Below are positions 41,437-50,194 of a stretch of 64,000 nt of DNA, one piece after another. The number at the start of each line of letters is the position of its first letter. The stretch's first letter is position 1. Location of the stretch: assembly GCF_036188265.1 (NCBI RefSeq), contig NZ_CP108093.1:2989001-3053000 (forward strand). Direction: 5' to 3'. This DNA is from Streptomyces sp. NBC_00247. Its GTDB lineage: Bacteria > Actinomycetota > Actinomycetes > Streptomycetales > Streptomycetaceae. A model generated the notes under the pieces. The model was not told where the DNA came from and ran no database searches. It saw nothing but the letters and a program-made list of their open reading frames with translations. The translations under genes and the position numbers were made by a program.

Positions 41437-42539
41437 CACATCAACTCCTTAGCTCGGGCCGGTACCCACGGCCTCACCTCGCCGAGTGCGGCCAGCGTCG
41501 ACCGCGCCACATCGGCCGGCTTGAGATCCCACTGGCAGGGCGCGTCACAGTCGCCGTAGTGGCGCGAACAGTTGCCCTGGGAGGGGCGTTGCGCCGGACA
41601 ACGGACACCCGTCCCGCTCTGCAGCGTGACCGCCGACGGCGAGACCGGCCCCCAGACCTTCGCGTCCGTGGACAGGAAGAGCGAGACGGTGGGAACCGCG
41701 CAGGCCGCCGCGAGGTGGGCCACGCCCGTGTCGTTGGCGACGAGGACCGAGAGCCCGGCGAGCCGGCCGGCCAGTTCCCCGACGGTTCCGGGCCGTACCA
41801 GCCGTACGCGGCCGGGGTCGCCGATCACCTCGGGCAGGTTTTCGAGGAAGGCCTGCGCCGCGTCCCGCTCGTCCCGGCTGGTGCCGCAGAAGACCTCGAA
41901 CTCCGCGTCACTCCGCTGTGCGAGCAGGGTGGTCAACGTGCGCCAGTAGCCGTGCGGCCAGCGCTTGGACGGCACGCTGGCGCTGCAGAACAAGCCGATC
42001 CTCGGCACGTCGGCCCGGCGGGGAGGCCCGGGAGCCGCCCAGTCCCGGGCCACCGCGAGCCACTGCGGCCGCAGCGGCCCGTACCCGATGCCGGCCCCGG
42101 TCAGCAGGCCCGTCATCCTGCTCTGGACGTGGCGTGATGCCAGGTCGGCCATGCCGTAGAGGTCGTGCCACCGCAGTGGACGGAACGACTGCTCGAACCA
42201 GGCCCGGAAGTCGGTGTACCTGCCGTCCTCCGTCAGGTCGGGGTTGCGGAAGTTCACCACGTCGGTGACGCGGTGGCTCTCCAGGTGCTCGGCGAGGGCG
42301 GCCCAGTCGCTCCGGTCGAACCGCCGCCACACCGGCTCGGTCAGCTCCACCAGGCCCCGGAGCCCGCTCGCCCGCCGGATCCTCGGATCCGACAGCAGAG
42401 GATTGGCCGGGTAGGTGTAGCGGACCGAGGGGTCCGCCGTCTCCATGGCCCGGAGCACAGGTACCGCGAGAGCGGCGCTGCCCAGGCCCGTGAAGTCGAC
42501 GAAGTGGATGCGCCGCGTGCCCGCCCCGTCAGCCGACAA
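41436..42539 (-). CDS. Glycosyltransferase family 9 (heptosyltransferase)
   Basis: A 367-residue GT-B enzyme of the LPS heptosyltransferase family. HFVDFTGLGSAALAVPVLRAM is the N-terminal acceptor-side motif; GLFCSASVPSKRWPHGYW and LVANDTGVAHLAAACAVPT form the ADP-heptose site (the DTGxxHL motif is diagnostic). The Cys-rich tail (GVRCPAQRPSQGNC, GDCDAPCQWDL) also occurs in the family. A heptosyltransferase in a Gram-positive genome without LPS suggests transfer of heptose to a small molecule or peptide. The only usable start is a TTG at 42539, inside the end of the cyclohydrolase gene (11-base overlap) and without a clear ribosome site, so translation is probably coupled. Confidence 0.9.
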   Translation of the reverse strand: MSADGAGTRRIHFVDFTGLGSAALAVPVLRAMETADPSVRYTYPANPLLSDPRIRRASGLRGLVELTEPVWRRFDRSDWAALAEHLESHRVTDVVNFRNPDLTEDGRYTDFRAWFEQSFRPLRWHDLYGMADLASRHVQSRMTGLLTGAGIGYGPLRPQWLAVARDWAAPGPPRRADVPRIGLFCSASVPSKRWPHGYWRTLTTLLAQRSDAEFEVFCGTSRDERDAAQAFLENLPEVIGDPGRVRLVRPGTVGELAGRLAGLSVLVANDTGVAHLAAACAVPTVSLFLSTDAKVWGPVSPSAVTLQSGTGVRCPAQRPSQGNCSRHYGDCDAPCQWDLKPADVARSTLAALGEVRPWVPARAKELM

Positions 42540-43134
42540 AGTTGATCTTGCCGAAATCGAGGCTGTGGTCTCCTTCCACCTGCTTCATGAGCAGATAGTC
42601 GTACGCGCGCTGACTCACCTCGTAGCTCAGCGCGAACTGCGACTGGATCGTGTACCCGAGCTCTTCGAGCGCCTTGAGCTTCGTGGGGTTGTTCGACATC
42701 ACCGTGACGGCCTTGGCGACGCCGAGATCGTTGAGCGCCTCGCCCGCGAGACTGTAGTCACGCAGATCCCGGGGCAGCCCGAGGGAGTCGTACGCCTGGT
42801 AGGAGTTGATCCCCCGGAGCCGCTGACGCTCCATCCCCTCGATCTTCAGGTCCAGGCCCGCCCCGCGCCCTTCCTGGTAGAGGTACACGATGGCCCCGCT
42901 GCCACGGCGGTTGACCTCCTGCATGGCGGTGGCCAACTGCGGACCGCAGTCACAGTCGCAGGCCAGCAAGGCCTCGCCGAATATGCACGAGGAGTGCAGG
43001 CGGATGACCGTGCCGGGCTCACTCAGATCGCCCTGGGACATCGTCAGACATCGCTCGGGACTGCCCTCGACTCCATGGGTGGAGACTCGGAACTTCCCGT
43101 GAGCGGTTTCGAGAACCGTTGCCGCAATGATCAC
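42529..43134 (-). CDS. ribA: GTP cyclohydrolase II (RibA-like, single domain)
   Basis: A 201-residue enzyme opening the imidazole ring of GTP to 2,5-diamino-6-ribosylamino-4(3H)-pyrimidinone 5'-phosphate. Zinc ligands: Cys50 in HSSCIFGEALL and Cys61/Cys63 in CDCDCGPQL. The catalytic segment YLYQEGRGAGLDLKI and the late motif VMSNNPTKLKALEELGY are well kept. The dihydroxybutanone-phosphate synthase domain of bifunctional RibBA is absent. As the first gene of a heptose operon it is unlikely to serve riboflavin; stand-alone GTP cyclohydrolase II copies occur in specialised pathways making pyrimidine- or pteridine-derived products. GTG 43134; an out-of-frame ATG lies 10 bases upstream. The symbol denotes the family. 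Confidence 0.92.
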   Translation of the reverse strand: MIIAATVLETAHGKFRVSTHGVEGSPERCLTMSQGDLSEPGTVIRLHSSCIFGEALLACDCDCGPQLATAMQEVNRRGSGAIVYLYQEGRGAGLDLKIEGMERQRLRGINSYQAYDSLGLPRDLRDYSLAGEALNDLGVAKAVTVMSNNPTKLKALEELGYTIQSQFALSYEVSQRAYDYLLMKQVEGDHSLDFGKINFVG

Positions 43135-43266
43135 GTTTATCCATCTCTCCGCGCCTACCAGACGGCGGGGCGCTGTCTCCGTCGCGGTCGGTGGCTAAGT
43201 GCACACAACGGCCGGAACAGCCACTTGGCTATTGGCCCGACAAGCCGAGCAAGCGTGCCGGGAAAT

Positions 43267-43294
43267 TCTTTAGTCGGTCGCATCCTGGCTGCAA
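43267..43294 (-). promoter_or_regulatory. Possible leftward promoter for the heptose operon
   Basis: On the minus strand TTGCAG (43294-43289), 16-base spacer, TAAAGA (43272-43267), 133 bases before the cyclohydrolase start. A modest match to the consensus. Confidence 0.3.
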
Positions 43295-43442
43295 TTCAAT
43301 CCTTGGCCCGGTACGGCAACTCTGTCCACAGCGCGAGAGCGTCACGAAGCTGCACTGCCGCAACATGACCTCAAGACAAAAGTGAGCAATGTGCGCAGCG
43401 ATGCCGGCCCCGTCCTCGGGCCGAGACCGTGGGCGAATACCC

Positions 43443-43473
43443 TTGACATGTCGCCCGCTTCGGCCAATATCAT
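43443..43473 (+). promoter_or_regulatory. Rightward promoter with consensus -35
   Basis: TTGACA at 43443-43448 and TATCAT at 43468-43473 (spacer 19) or AATATC at 43466-43471 (spacer 17). The perfect -35 is rare in this GC-rich DNA. It would start the transcript of 43621 onward with a leader of about 140 bases. Confidence 0.5.
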
Positions 43474-43620
43474 CAGCCCGCTCAGGCGCGTTTTGTCACG
43501 GTCAATGGAAAACGACCCCGTCGCCCACGCCTGCGGGCTCAATCGTCTCGGCAGGCTGGAACGCGCGCCCGGGAAGCCCGAGAAGTCCGCCCCTCGCCGT
43601 ACGCACCGATTCGGAGTCCC

Positions 43621-44862
43621 ATGGCTCAGCTCCAGCCGAATGCCGAAGCCGACGACGGGATACGCCTCAGTACGGTGGTGATGCACCATCCCTCCCGGGC
43701 CGCGGGGGCCCGCGGGGTGATCGACGCGCTGGGCGACCCGTCCGCGAGGGTGGTCGCCGACCCGGAGCCCGGGGGTGTGCGCAGCCCTCTGCGTACCGCG
43801 AAACGCGCCTGGCGCTCCATCGCCCCCGGAGCCACCCACCACCTGGTCCTCCAGGACGACGTGCGGCTGTGCGACCGCTTCGGGGAGCACCTGAGGGCGG
43901 CGGTCGGGGCACGGCCGGACGCGGTCATCGCCCTGTACGTCAACGCCGATTCACCCAGCAACTCGTACGCGGTGCGGCACGCCGCCGCCACGGGGGCACC
44001 CTGGGCCGCCCTGATACCGGGCGAGTTCGTGCCCACCCTCGGGCTGGTCATGCCCGCCCGCCTGGCACGGGCGCTCGCCGCCTTCCTCGACACGCTGCCG
44101 GACGAACTCCGCGACGACGACGCCTACGTGGACCTCTTCTGCCGGCTGCACGACCGCCCCGTCGTGGCCACCGTGCCCAACCTGGTCGAACACGGCGCCG
44201 GTCGCAGCGTGGCGGGAAACGACGGTCATGGCGTCCGCCGCTCGGCGGTGTTCGTGTCCCGCTGGGAACCCGCTCCCGGCATGTGGAGCACGGCCGTGTC
44301 GGGCACGTCCCGCTCGTGGCCCATGCGGTCGGCCGGGTCCGCCGAACCGGGCTACGCGGTCTCCGTACGGGCCGCGCACTGCGTCATCCGCTTCATCCAC
44401 GCCAGCGTCGACCATCCGCTCCGGCAGCCCTGCGCTCCCTGGCGGCAGGCGTGCGGCGCCGTGGGTGTCGCCGCACGGACCGTACTGGAGGGACTGAGCG
44501 GCCACCTGCGGTCCGGCGACCCCTCCGGCGCGGACCTCGCCCGGCGCGGCGCCGAGGCCGGCCTGGGGCCGGAGCCGCTGGTGGAGATGTGGGCCGCCGG
44601 ATTCCTGCTCGGTGCCGACGCCTGTGCCCCGCCGGGCGGCGCCGGCGGTCCTGCCGTACCGGCCCAGGTCGCACGCCGTGCACGACGACGTGCCATCGAC
44701 AGCTGGGCGGACGCCGGATTCCTGAACCCCGTACCGCCCTCCCACCGTGAGGAGATCCGTGGCCTGCTCGTCGAACTCGGCCTGGCCGCCGTCGCCGCCG
44801 GACAGGCGCACCGCCGGAGCGTCGGCCACGCGGCAGAGCGGGAGCCACTCGGTGTCCGCTGA
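43621..44862 (+). CDS. QDD-motif protein A, glycosyltransferase-like, family not recognised
   Basis: A 413-residue soluble protein. Residues 19-26 are VVMHHPSR, 55-61 SPLRTAK, 72-81 THHLVLQDDV, 133-138 PGEFVP, 165-168 DDDA, 189-191 VEH and 198-207 AGNDGHGVRR. The hydrophobic strand followed by QDD resembles the DxD/EDD metal-nucleotide motif of GT-A glycosyltransferases (for example GT25), but I do not recognise a named family. Two paralogues lie at 55003-56133 (divergent) and 59719-60927 (close, same motifs in the same order). It is followed by a Cys-motif companion overlapping by 11 bases. ATG 43621 has CGGAG upstream. Transfer of a sugar or other group in the heptose pathway is an inference. 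Confidence 0.75.
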   Translation: MAQLQPNAEADDGIRLSTVVMHHPSRAAGARGVIDALGDPSARVVADPEPGGVRSPLRTAKRAWRSIAPGATHHLVLQDDVRLCDRFGEHLRAAVGARPDAVIALYVNADSPSNSYAVRHAAATGAPWAALIPGEFVPTLGLVMPARLARALAAFLDTLPDELRDDDAYVDLFCRLHDRPVVATVPNLVEHGAGRSVAGNDGHGVRRSAVFVSRWEPAPGMWSTAVSGTSRSWPMRSAGSAEPGYAVSVRAAHCVIRFIHASVDHPLRQPCAPWRQACGAVGVAARTVLEGLSGHLRSGDPSGADLARRGAEAGLGPEPLVEMWAAGFLLGADACAPPGGAGGPAVPAQVARRARRRAIDSWADAGFLNPVPPSHREEIRGLLVELGLAAVAAGQAHRRSVGHAAEREPLGVR

Positions 44863-45652
44863 TCCCGCACCGCTCCCGCCGACGGCCGAGGAGTCCCTGG
44901 AGGGACTGGCCGTGCGCGAGGCGCGCTTCCTGGCACTCACCACGCGTGCCTCTCCCCCGCCGGTCGTCCTGCGGCCCCACCCGTGTTCCGGCTGCGGCGC
45001 GGGAACCGCCGAGGCGCTCGCCCAGGCGAGGGCCCAGCCCTTCGGCCGGATCAGCGTCGGTCCGCCGCGGGAGTGGCCGACCGCCGCGCAGGACGTCGTC
45101 GTCGTGGAATGCCTGGCCTGCGAGCGCCTTCCGCTCTCCGTACTGATCGCCCTCGCCCACCTGCGGGAGCGTGCGGCGGCCCCGCCCGTCCTGCGCAGCA
45201 GATCGGCCGCGGCCCGTCTGCTGGCGCGCGACGGCGTCACCGCGCCCGGGGAACTGCTGTGCGCACTCGACGCGTCCGAGCGGTGGTTCGACGTCTTCCT
45301 CGACACCGGCGCCCGCCCTCTCCCCACCGGTGCTCCCGTCACCCTGCCCGCGCAGTTCGAGACGTTCGCCGGGCCGGTCGGTCCGTCGGCGGGCGGCGGG
45401 GACGGAGCCGAGGTCCTCCTGCGGTACGTCGAGGAGCTGAACGCTTCCGGCTTCCTGTCGCCGCACTCGCCGCACAGGCTTCCCGAAGCGGTGGACCGGC
45501 GCTATGAGGAGCTGCGGTCGGCGGCGCTGTGGGGGCGGCTGCGGGAACTGAACGCAGGCCTTCCGCCCGGTCCGCGGGTGCCGTTTCCGGAGCGGTACGC
45601 CCTGCTGACGCACCCTCCGGGGCCGGCCGACGGGCATATTCCCCTGCCCTGA
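44852..45652 (+). CDS. Cys-motif companion protein A2, function unknown
   Basis: A 266-residue protein. It has CSGC at 45-48 and CLAC at 87-90, a likely zinc-binding or rubredoxin-like pair, near an N-terminal helix LAVREARFLALTTRA. The rest is helical with conserved ERWFDVFLDTGARPLP. It is homologous to C2 at 60924-61736: REAR, CxxC, AYERLPLS-like ACER and the ERWFD block recur, and each copy follows a QDD-family gene with an overlap, so the two proteins very likely work as a pair. GTG 44852 with GGGAG upstream. Not recognised as any named family. Confidence 0.72.
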   Translation: MSADPAPLPPTAEESLEGLAVREARFLALTTRASPPPVVLRPHPCSGCGAGTAEALAQARAQPFGRISVGPPREWPTAAQDVVVVECLACERLPLSVLIALAHLRERAAAPPVLRSRSAAARLLARDGVTAPGELLCALDASERWFDVFLDTGARPLPTGAPVTLPAQFETFAGPVGPSAGGGDGAEVLLRYVEELNASGFLSPHSPHRLPEAVDRRYEELRSAALWGRLRELNAGLPPGPRVPFPERYALLTHPPGPADGHIPLP

Positions 45653-46001
45653 CGGGCGGCCCGCTTTCAGTCGTTCCGTCCCGCCATCACTTTGTGGCCG
45701 TGCAGTATGGTGACGTTCCCCGGCTATGGACAGTTCCACCTCCGGCGAAGAGCATTTCCCGTGGAACTCTGGAAAGTCGACTTAGCACGATATTCACCAG
45801 CCGCCTCAATATGCCCGCGCACTGCGGGCGCACTGCGCTGGGCCGCATGTCAGCCCGATGATGGCGACCCCCGAAGCAGATGCGAAATTATCTCGTCCTG
45901 TTTTCCGGCATCCCCATGCCGCCCTCCGCGGCCTCACCATTCCTCATGTCACCGAATGCCGCAGAACAGGGCTCCTCCAACGGGAAGGCACCAGGATCAC
46001 C
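45653..46001. other. Intergenic region before the dioxygenase gene
   Basis: 349 bases without a credible gene; the frame upstream of the dioxygenase stays open from 45858 but has no ribosome site and non-family sequence. An 8-bp inverted repeat agttccac / gtggaact (45732-45739, 45761-45768) could be the terminator of the preceding pair or an operator. Confidence 0.5.
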
Positions 46002-46817
46002 GTGAGTTCAACAGACATCACATCCGCCTTGGCCGAAATAGCGACGAGCGGTTACGTCATCCTGCCGGGCGCCTTGGACAAGGAATCGACGACGGAGATC
46101 AGCGCGGCGCTGCGCCGCATGCTGCGCGAGGACGACGAGACCTGGGGAGCGGACCGGCTGGTCGAGATCAGGGAGCGCGGCGCGCTGCGGAACCTGGCGG
46201 CCGACGGCGCCTTCGGCCAGCTGCTGGAGACCTCGCCCGCGCTGGACATCGTGGACAAGCTCCTCGGCCCGCGGGCCATCCTCAACTGCTTCGACGCGCT
46301 GACCCTCTTCCCCGGCCAGGGACGGTACCCCTGGGACTACCACACCGACCTGATGGACGTCACCGGCGTCGACTTCCCCGCGCACAAGATTCCCGGCGTC
46401 AACGTCCTCTACTACGTCGACCAGGTGCGCGAGAAGAACGGGTCCACCTGGGTCGTTCCCGGCAGTCACCTCAGCCTGGTCGAGGAGCCGGACCCCGACA
46501 CCATGGCACCCGCCTCGGTCCCGCTGGAGGTCGAGCCCGGCGACGCCGTGGTCTTCGACGCGCGCATCTGGCACTGCGCCGGCACGAACAACTCCGACGA
46601 TCAGCGCACCCTCATCAAGACCCTGTTCACGAGCCACTGGTACCGGCCGCAGATGGACTTCACCCGGGCTGTCCCCGCCTCGGTCCTCTCCGGCCTGGAC
46701 AAGCGCGCACAGCGCTACCTCGGAGTCGAGAACGTGCCGCCGACCACGGTGGAGGAGCTGCGCATGCGCCTGTTCCACGGCGGCGTCGTGCCGTCCGACT
46801 CCCCTGCGGAGGGCTGA
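46002..46817 (+). CDS. Phytanoyl-CoA dioxygenase-family Fe(II)/2-oxoglutarate oxygenase
   Basis: A 271-residue non-haem iron oxygenase. The iron facial triad is His-x-Asp in YHTDLMDVTG and the distal His in ARIWHCAGTNNS; the 2-oxoglutarate Arg is probably in DDQRTLIKTLF. NVLYYVDQVREKNGSTWVVPGSHL is the family core strand. It hydroxylates or otherwise oxidises small molecules; here a tailoring step. The GTG at 46002 follows AGGA; the open frame upstream to 45858 looks non-coding. Four bases separate it from the radical SAM gene, so the two are co-translated. Confidence 0.9.
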   Translation: MSSTDITSALAEIATSGYVILPGALDKESTTEISAALRRMLREDDETWGADRLVEIRERGALRNLAADGAFGQLLETSPALDIVDKLLGPRAILNCFDALTLFPGQGRYPWDYHTDLMDVTGVDFPAHKIPGVNVLYYVDQVREKNGSTWVVPGSHLSLVEEPDPDTMAPASVPLEVEPGDAVVFDARIWHCAGTNNSDDQRTLIKTLFTSHWYRPQMDFTRAVPASVLSGLDKRAQRYLGVENVPPTTVEELRMRLFHGGVVPSDSPAEG

Positions 46818-46821
46818 TCCC

Positions 46822-48057
46822 ATGACCTACGTCTTTCCGTTCTGGAGCTACCGCCGGGTCGACGACACGGCGGTACTGAAGAACCACATCACCGGGGCGC
46901 AGAGCGTCACCGGGTGGGACTCCGTCGAGGCCCTTCAGGCGCTCTACGAGTCGCCGTCGGCGACCACCGCCGTCCCCCGGGTGGCCGAGGAGCTGGAGAT
47001 CGCCTTCGCGGACCGGGCCGCCTCGGACACCTTCCTCAGCGGACACGCGTCACGCCAGGTGGACCGCCTCCCGAAGATCGAGCAGATCGAACTCACCAAT
47101 CGCTGCCCGTACACCTGCACGATGTGTCCCCGGACGCTGGAGATGGAACGCGACCTGGGCGACATGAGCCTGGAACTCTTCGATTCGGTGATGTCGCAGA
47201 TCAGCGGGCACACGAGCTTCCTGGCGCTGCACCACTTCGGTGAGTCACTGCTGCACCGGGGGCTCCCGGACGCGATCAGGATCGCGCAGAGCCACAACAT
47301 CAAGACGGGCCTGTCCTGCAATCCCCCGAGCCTGCTGCCCAAGCGCGCGGAAGCCATCCTGGCCGCCGGCATCTCCAACCTGGTCCTGTCCCTGGACTCC
47401 CTGGACCCGGAGGTGTACAAGTCGATCCGCGGTCGGGCAGCCCGCCTGGACGTCGCCGACCGCAACCTGCGCGAACTGGTGCGGATGCGCGACGAGCACG
47501 GCTACAACACGACCATGACGCTCCAGATGATCAACATGCGCGCCAACCAGGCCGAGGCGGACGCCTTCCTCGCCTACTGCGCCGACGTGGGCGTCGACCG
47601 CGGGGTCGTGATCCGCCTGGAGCGCTGGGACTTCGACGACGAGACGGTCGCCGAACTGGGGGAGCACACCTCGCCCGGCTACACCGCCCCGTGCACCCGG
47701 CCGTGGAAGTCGGTGGCGGTGCTCTGGGACGGCCGAGTCGTTCCGTGCTGCCACGACTACGACGGTGAACTCGTCCTCGGCGATCTCCGGAAGGAGACGC
47801 TGGAGGAGATCTGGGACAAGCCGGCGGCACGCGCCTTCCGCGAGCGGAACGAGGAGGCGGCCATCTGCGCCAAGTGCGCCTTCGGCCAGAGCTTCCGGGA
47901 AGCACGCAGGCAGCGCGAGGGCTTCCACACCTTCCACCGTGAGACCTCGGACGACAGCTCGTACCGCTGGGAGTGGTTCAACCCCCGCACGCTGGGCGAC
48001 CGCGACACCCGTCGCTGGTACGACGGTTTCGACGTACTGACCGAATCGGCCGTCTGA
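46822..48057 (+). CDS. Radical SAM/SPASM enzyme
   Basis: A 411-residue protein. CPYTCTMC (CxxxCxxC) after QIELTNR is the SAM cluster site. The C-terminal SPASM domain reads CTRPWKSVAVLWDGRVVPCC, then AICAKCAFGQ, giving Cys for auxiliary clusters. The N-terminal ~85 residues before the barrel are an extra helical domain. This type of enzyme dehydrogenates, epimerises or cross-links; SPASM proteins also act on sugars and aminocyclitols, not just peptides. ATG 46822 has GGAGGG upstream in the end of the dioxygenase gene. Substrate unknown. Confidence 0.9.
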   Translation: MTYVFPFWSYRRVDDTAVLKNHITGAQSVTGWDSVEALQALYESPSATTAVPRVAEELEIAFADRAASDTFLSGHASRQVDRLPKIEQIELTNRCPYTCTMCPRTLEMERDLGDMSLELFDSVMSQISGHTSFLALHHFGESLLHRGLPDAIRIAQSHNIKTGLSCNPPSLLPKRAEAILAAGISNLVLSLDSLDPEVYKSIRGRAARLDVADRNLRELVRMRDEHGYNTTMTLQMINMRANQAEADAFLAYCADVGVDRGVVIRLERWDFDDETVAELGEHTSPGYTAPCTRPWKSVAVLWDGRVVPCCHDYDGELVLGDLRKETLEEIWDKPAARAFRERNEEAAICAKCAFGQSFREARRQREGFHTFHRETSDDSSYRWEWFNPRTLGDRDTRRWYDGFDVLTESAV

Positions 48058-48113
48058 TCAGTGACCCCCAATCCCCGCCTCCGCCCGACCGGCCCTGATG
48101 GAAGGTACTTTGC

Positions 48114-50123
48114 GTGATCACGCTCGGCATCACCGGTAGTTTCGCCGATCTCTCCGGCAGCTTCATGCCGGATGTACCCGAGTGGCTCTTCCACGACTCG
48201 ACCGCCGCGGTCGTGGTCGACGGAGTCGTCGTCGCGGCTGTCGAGGAAGAGCGGCTCAACCGGATCAAGCACTCCAACAAGTTCCCGGCGCAGGCCGCTC
48301 GCGCCTGCCTGGACCTGGCGGGGATCAAGCCCAGTGAGGTACAGGAGGTCGCGTTCTTCTTCGGGGAGGACTACGCCGACCTCGAACTCCGCTACGAGTA
48401 CCTGAAGTTCCCGGGTGTTCCCGCCCTCTCTGCCCGGGAGCTGCTGCGCACGCGGCTGGCCGAAGCGCTCGGCCGGGACTTCGAGGACTCCGAGATCGCC
48501 TTCGTCCGCCACCACGTGGCCCACGCTTTCGGCGCCTACTCGGATTCCGGGTTCGACGACAGTCTCGCCGTGGTCATCGACGGCAACGGCGAGGCGGAGA
48601 GCGTCTCGGTGTTCAGCGGCTCCAAGGGCGAACTGGAGCTGTTGCGCAGCTATCCGGCGGCCGACTCCCTCGGACACCTGTACCTCTCGCTCCTCCCGTT
48701 GATGGGCTTCCGCCGCTTCGACGAGTACAAGGTCATGGGCCTGGCTCCGTACGGCGACGCCGCCGTGTACCGGGACGAGATGCGGAAGTTCTACACGCTG
48801 TCCGACGACGGTGACTTCAGCATGGACAGCAAGGGTGTCCTGGAGCACCTCATGGCGACCGGGTTCTCGCCGCGCCGTCGTGGCGAGAAGATCCGCCAGC
48901 AGGACTCCGATCTCGCGGCCGCCCTCCAGGGGGCCCTGGAGGACGTCGAACTCCACCTGCTCCGCCACTGGGCGAAGGAGACGGGAGCACGGAGTCTGTG
49001 TCTGTCCGGTGGCGTGGCACACAACTCCTCCGCCAACGGACGCGTCCTGCAGTCCGAGATCTTCCAGAACGTCTTCGTGCACCCGGCTTCCCACGACGCC
49101 GGCGCGTCGGCCGGCGCCGCCCAGTTCCGCCAGGCGCAACTGACGGGCAGCCGCAAGGGCGGGCGGCTCCGCAACGTGTTCCTCGGCCCCGACCTCGGAG
49201 ACCGGGCCGCCGTCGCGGACGAGGTACGGCGCTGGCAGCCGTTCCTCACCGCCGAGGACCTGCCCGAGGGTACGGAGGCGAAGACCGCGGCGGACGCGAT
49301 CGCCGCGGGCCAGGTCATCGGCTGGGCCCACGGGCGCTCCGAATTCGGACCGCGGGCCCTGGGCCACCGGAGCATCCTGGCCGACCCCCGCCTGGCCGAG
49401 AACCGTGACCGGGTCAACGCGATGATCAAGAAGCGGGAGGGCTTCCGGCCGTTCGCCCCCGCGGTGCTGGCCGAGGACGCCGCAGAGGTCTTCGACCTGA
49501 CCGCCACCGACGCCTCTCTCGAATCGATGTCGTACGTCGTCGACGTGCGTCCCGAGTGGCGGGAGCGGCTGCCCGCGGTCACGCACGTGGACGGCACCGC
49601 ACGCGTGCAGACGGTCTTCCAGGAACGCAATCCGGTGATGTGGGACATCATCTCCGAGTTCCGCGACCGCACGGGCACCCCGGTCGTCCTGAACACGTCG
49701 TTCAACAACTTCGCCGAGCCGATAGTCCAGTCGGTCCGGGACGTGGTGCGCTGCCTGCTGACGACCACGCTGGACGCCGCCGTCCTCCCGGGCCACCTCA
49801 TCAAGCGCCGGGCGGACATGACGGACGCGCTGCTGAACAGCGCGGTCTCCTTCCACCCCGCCGCCGAACTACGCGGAACGCACCGGGCACAGGGCGCGCG
49901 TCCCTCCGTCGAGCTGGTGGCGACCTACCAGTACGCCGGCGCGCGTTCCCTTCCGGTGTCCGAGGAGATGTTCGACTTCCTCACCTCCGTAGCCGCCTCT
50001 CCTCGCTCGCTCGCCTCTTCCGGGGTGAGCGCGGAAGCCGATGGCGGGGGCGCGCTGGCCGAAGAGCTGCTGAGTCTGTGGGAGCACCGGGTCATCGAGC
50101 TGCAACCGCCGGCGGACCGATGA
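48114..50123 (+). CDS. O-carbamoyltransferase (NodU/CmcH family)
   Basis: A 669-residue enzyme transferring a carbamoyl group from carbamoyl phosphate via carbamoyl-AMP to a hydroxyl. The N-terminal Kae1-like domain has FHDSTAAVVVDG, VRHHVAHAFGAYSDSG (metal His), and SGGVAHNSSANGRVL; the C-terminal YrdC-like domain has GRSEFGPRALGHRSILADP and FREF/TSFNNFAEPIVQSV. The last ~100 residues after the family end (from ITAVSFHPAA) are longer than usual. GTG 48114 with GGAAGG upstream. The product of the cluster is therefore likely carbamoylated, as in several sugar-containing antibiotics. Confidence 0.93.
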   Translation: MITLGITGSFADLSGSFMPDVPEWLFHDSTAAVVVDGVVVAAVEEERLNRIKHSNKFPAQAARACLDLAGIKPSEVQEVAFFFGEDYADLELRYEYLKFPGVPALSARELLRTRLAEALGRDFEDSEIAFVRHHVAHAFGAYSDSGFDDSLAVVIDGNGEAESVSVFSGSKGELELLRSYPAADSLGHLYLSLLPLMGFRRFDEYKVMGLAPYGDAAVYRDEMRKFYTLSDDGDFSMDSKGVLEHLMATGFSPRRRGEKIRQQDSDLAAALQGALEDVELHLLRHWAKETGARSLCLSGGVAHNSSANGRVLQSEIFQNVFVHPASHDAGASAGAAQFRQAQLTGSRKGGRLRNVFLGPDLGDRAAVADEVRRWQPFLTAEDLPEGTEAKTAADAIAAGQVIGWAHGRSEFGPRALGHRSILADPRLAENRDRVNAMIKKREGFRPFAPAVLAEDAAEVFDLTATDASLESMSYVVDVRPEWRERLPAVTHVDGTARVQTVFQERNPVMWDIISEFRDRTGTPVVLNTSFNNFAEPIVQSVRDVVRCLLTTTLDAAVLPGHLIKRRADMTDALLNSAVSFHPAAELRGTHRAQGARPSVELVATYQYAGARSLPVSEEMFDFLTSVAASPRSLASSGVSAEADGGGALAEELLSLWEHRVIELQPPADR

Positions 50124-50140
50124 GCTGACCGCAGGACCCC

Positions 50141-50170
50141 CCTCGCCCGCGTTGCGGCTCGCGGGCGGGG
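50141..50170. terminator. Bidirectional terminator between convergent genes
   Basis: An 11-bp stem (50141-50151 pairs with 50160-50170, one G-T wobble) with an 8-base loop, 17 bases after the carbamoyltransferase stop and 24 bases from the stop of the leftward regulator. Confidence 0.65.
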
Positions 50171-50194
50171 AGGGTGGGCGGGCCGTCCACGGCC

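Larger units (their letters stand above)
43135..43620. other. Divergent promoter region of the heptose cluster
   Basis: A 486-base gap, less GC-rich than the surroundings, between the leftward cyclohydrolase operon and the rightward QDD-family gene. ORFs crossing it are low-quality shadows. It holds the two promoter candidates listed separately and is the natural target of the TrmB/LuxR-like regulators. Confidence 0.7.

Noticed and set aside
43019..43204. Alternative small ORF overlapping the cyclohydrolase start (ATG near 43144)
   Set aside because: Out of frame with the conserved protein and without domain support.
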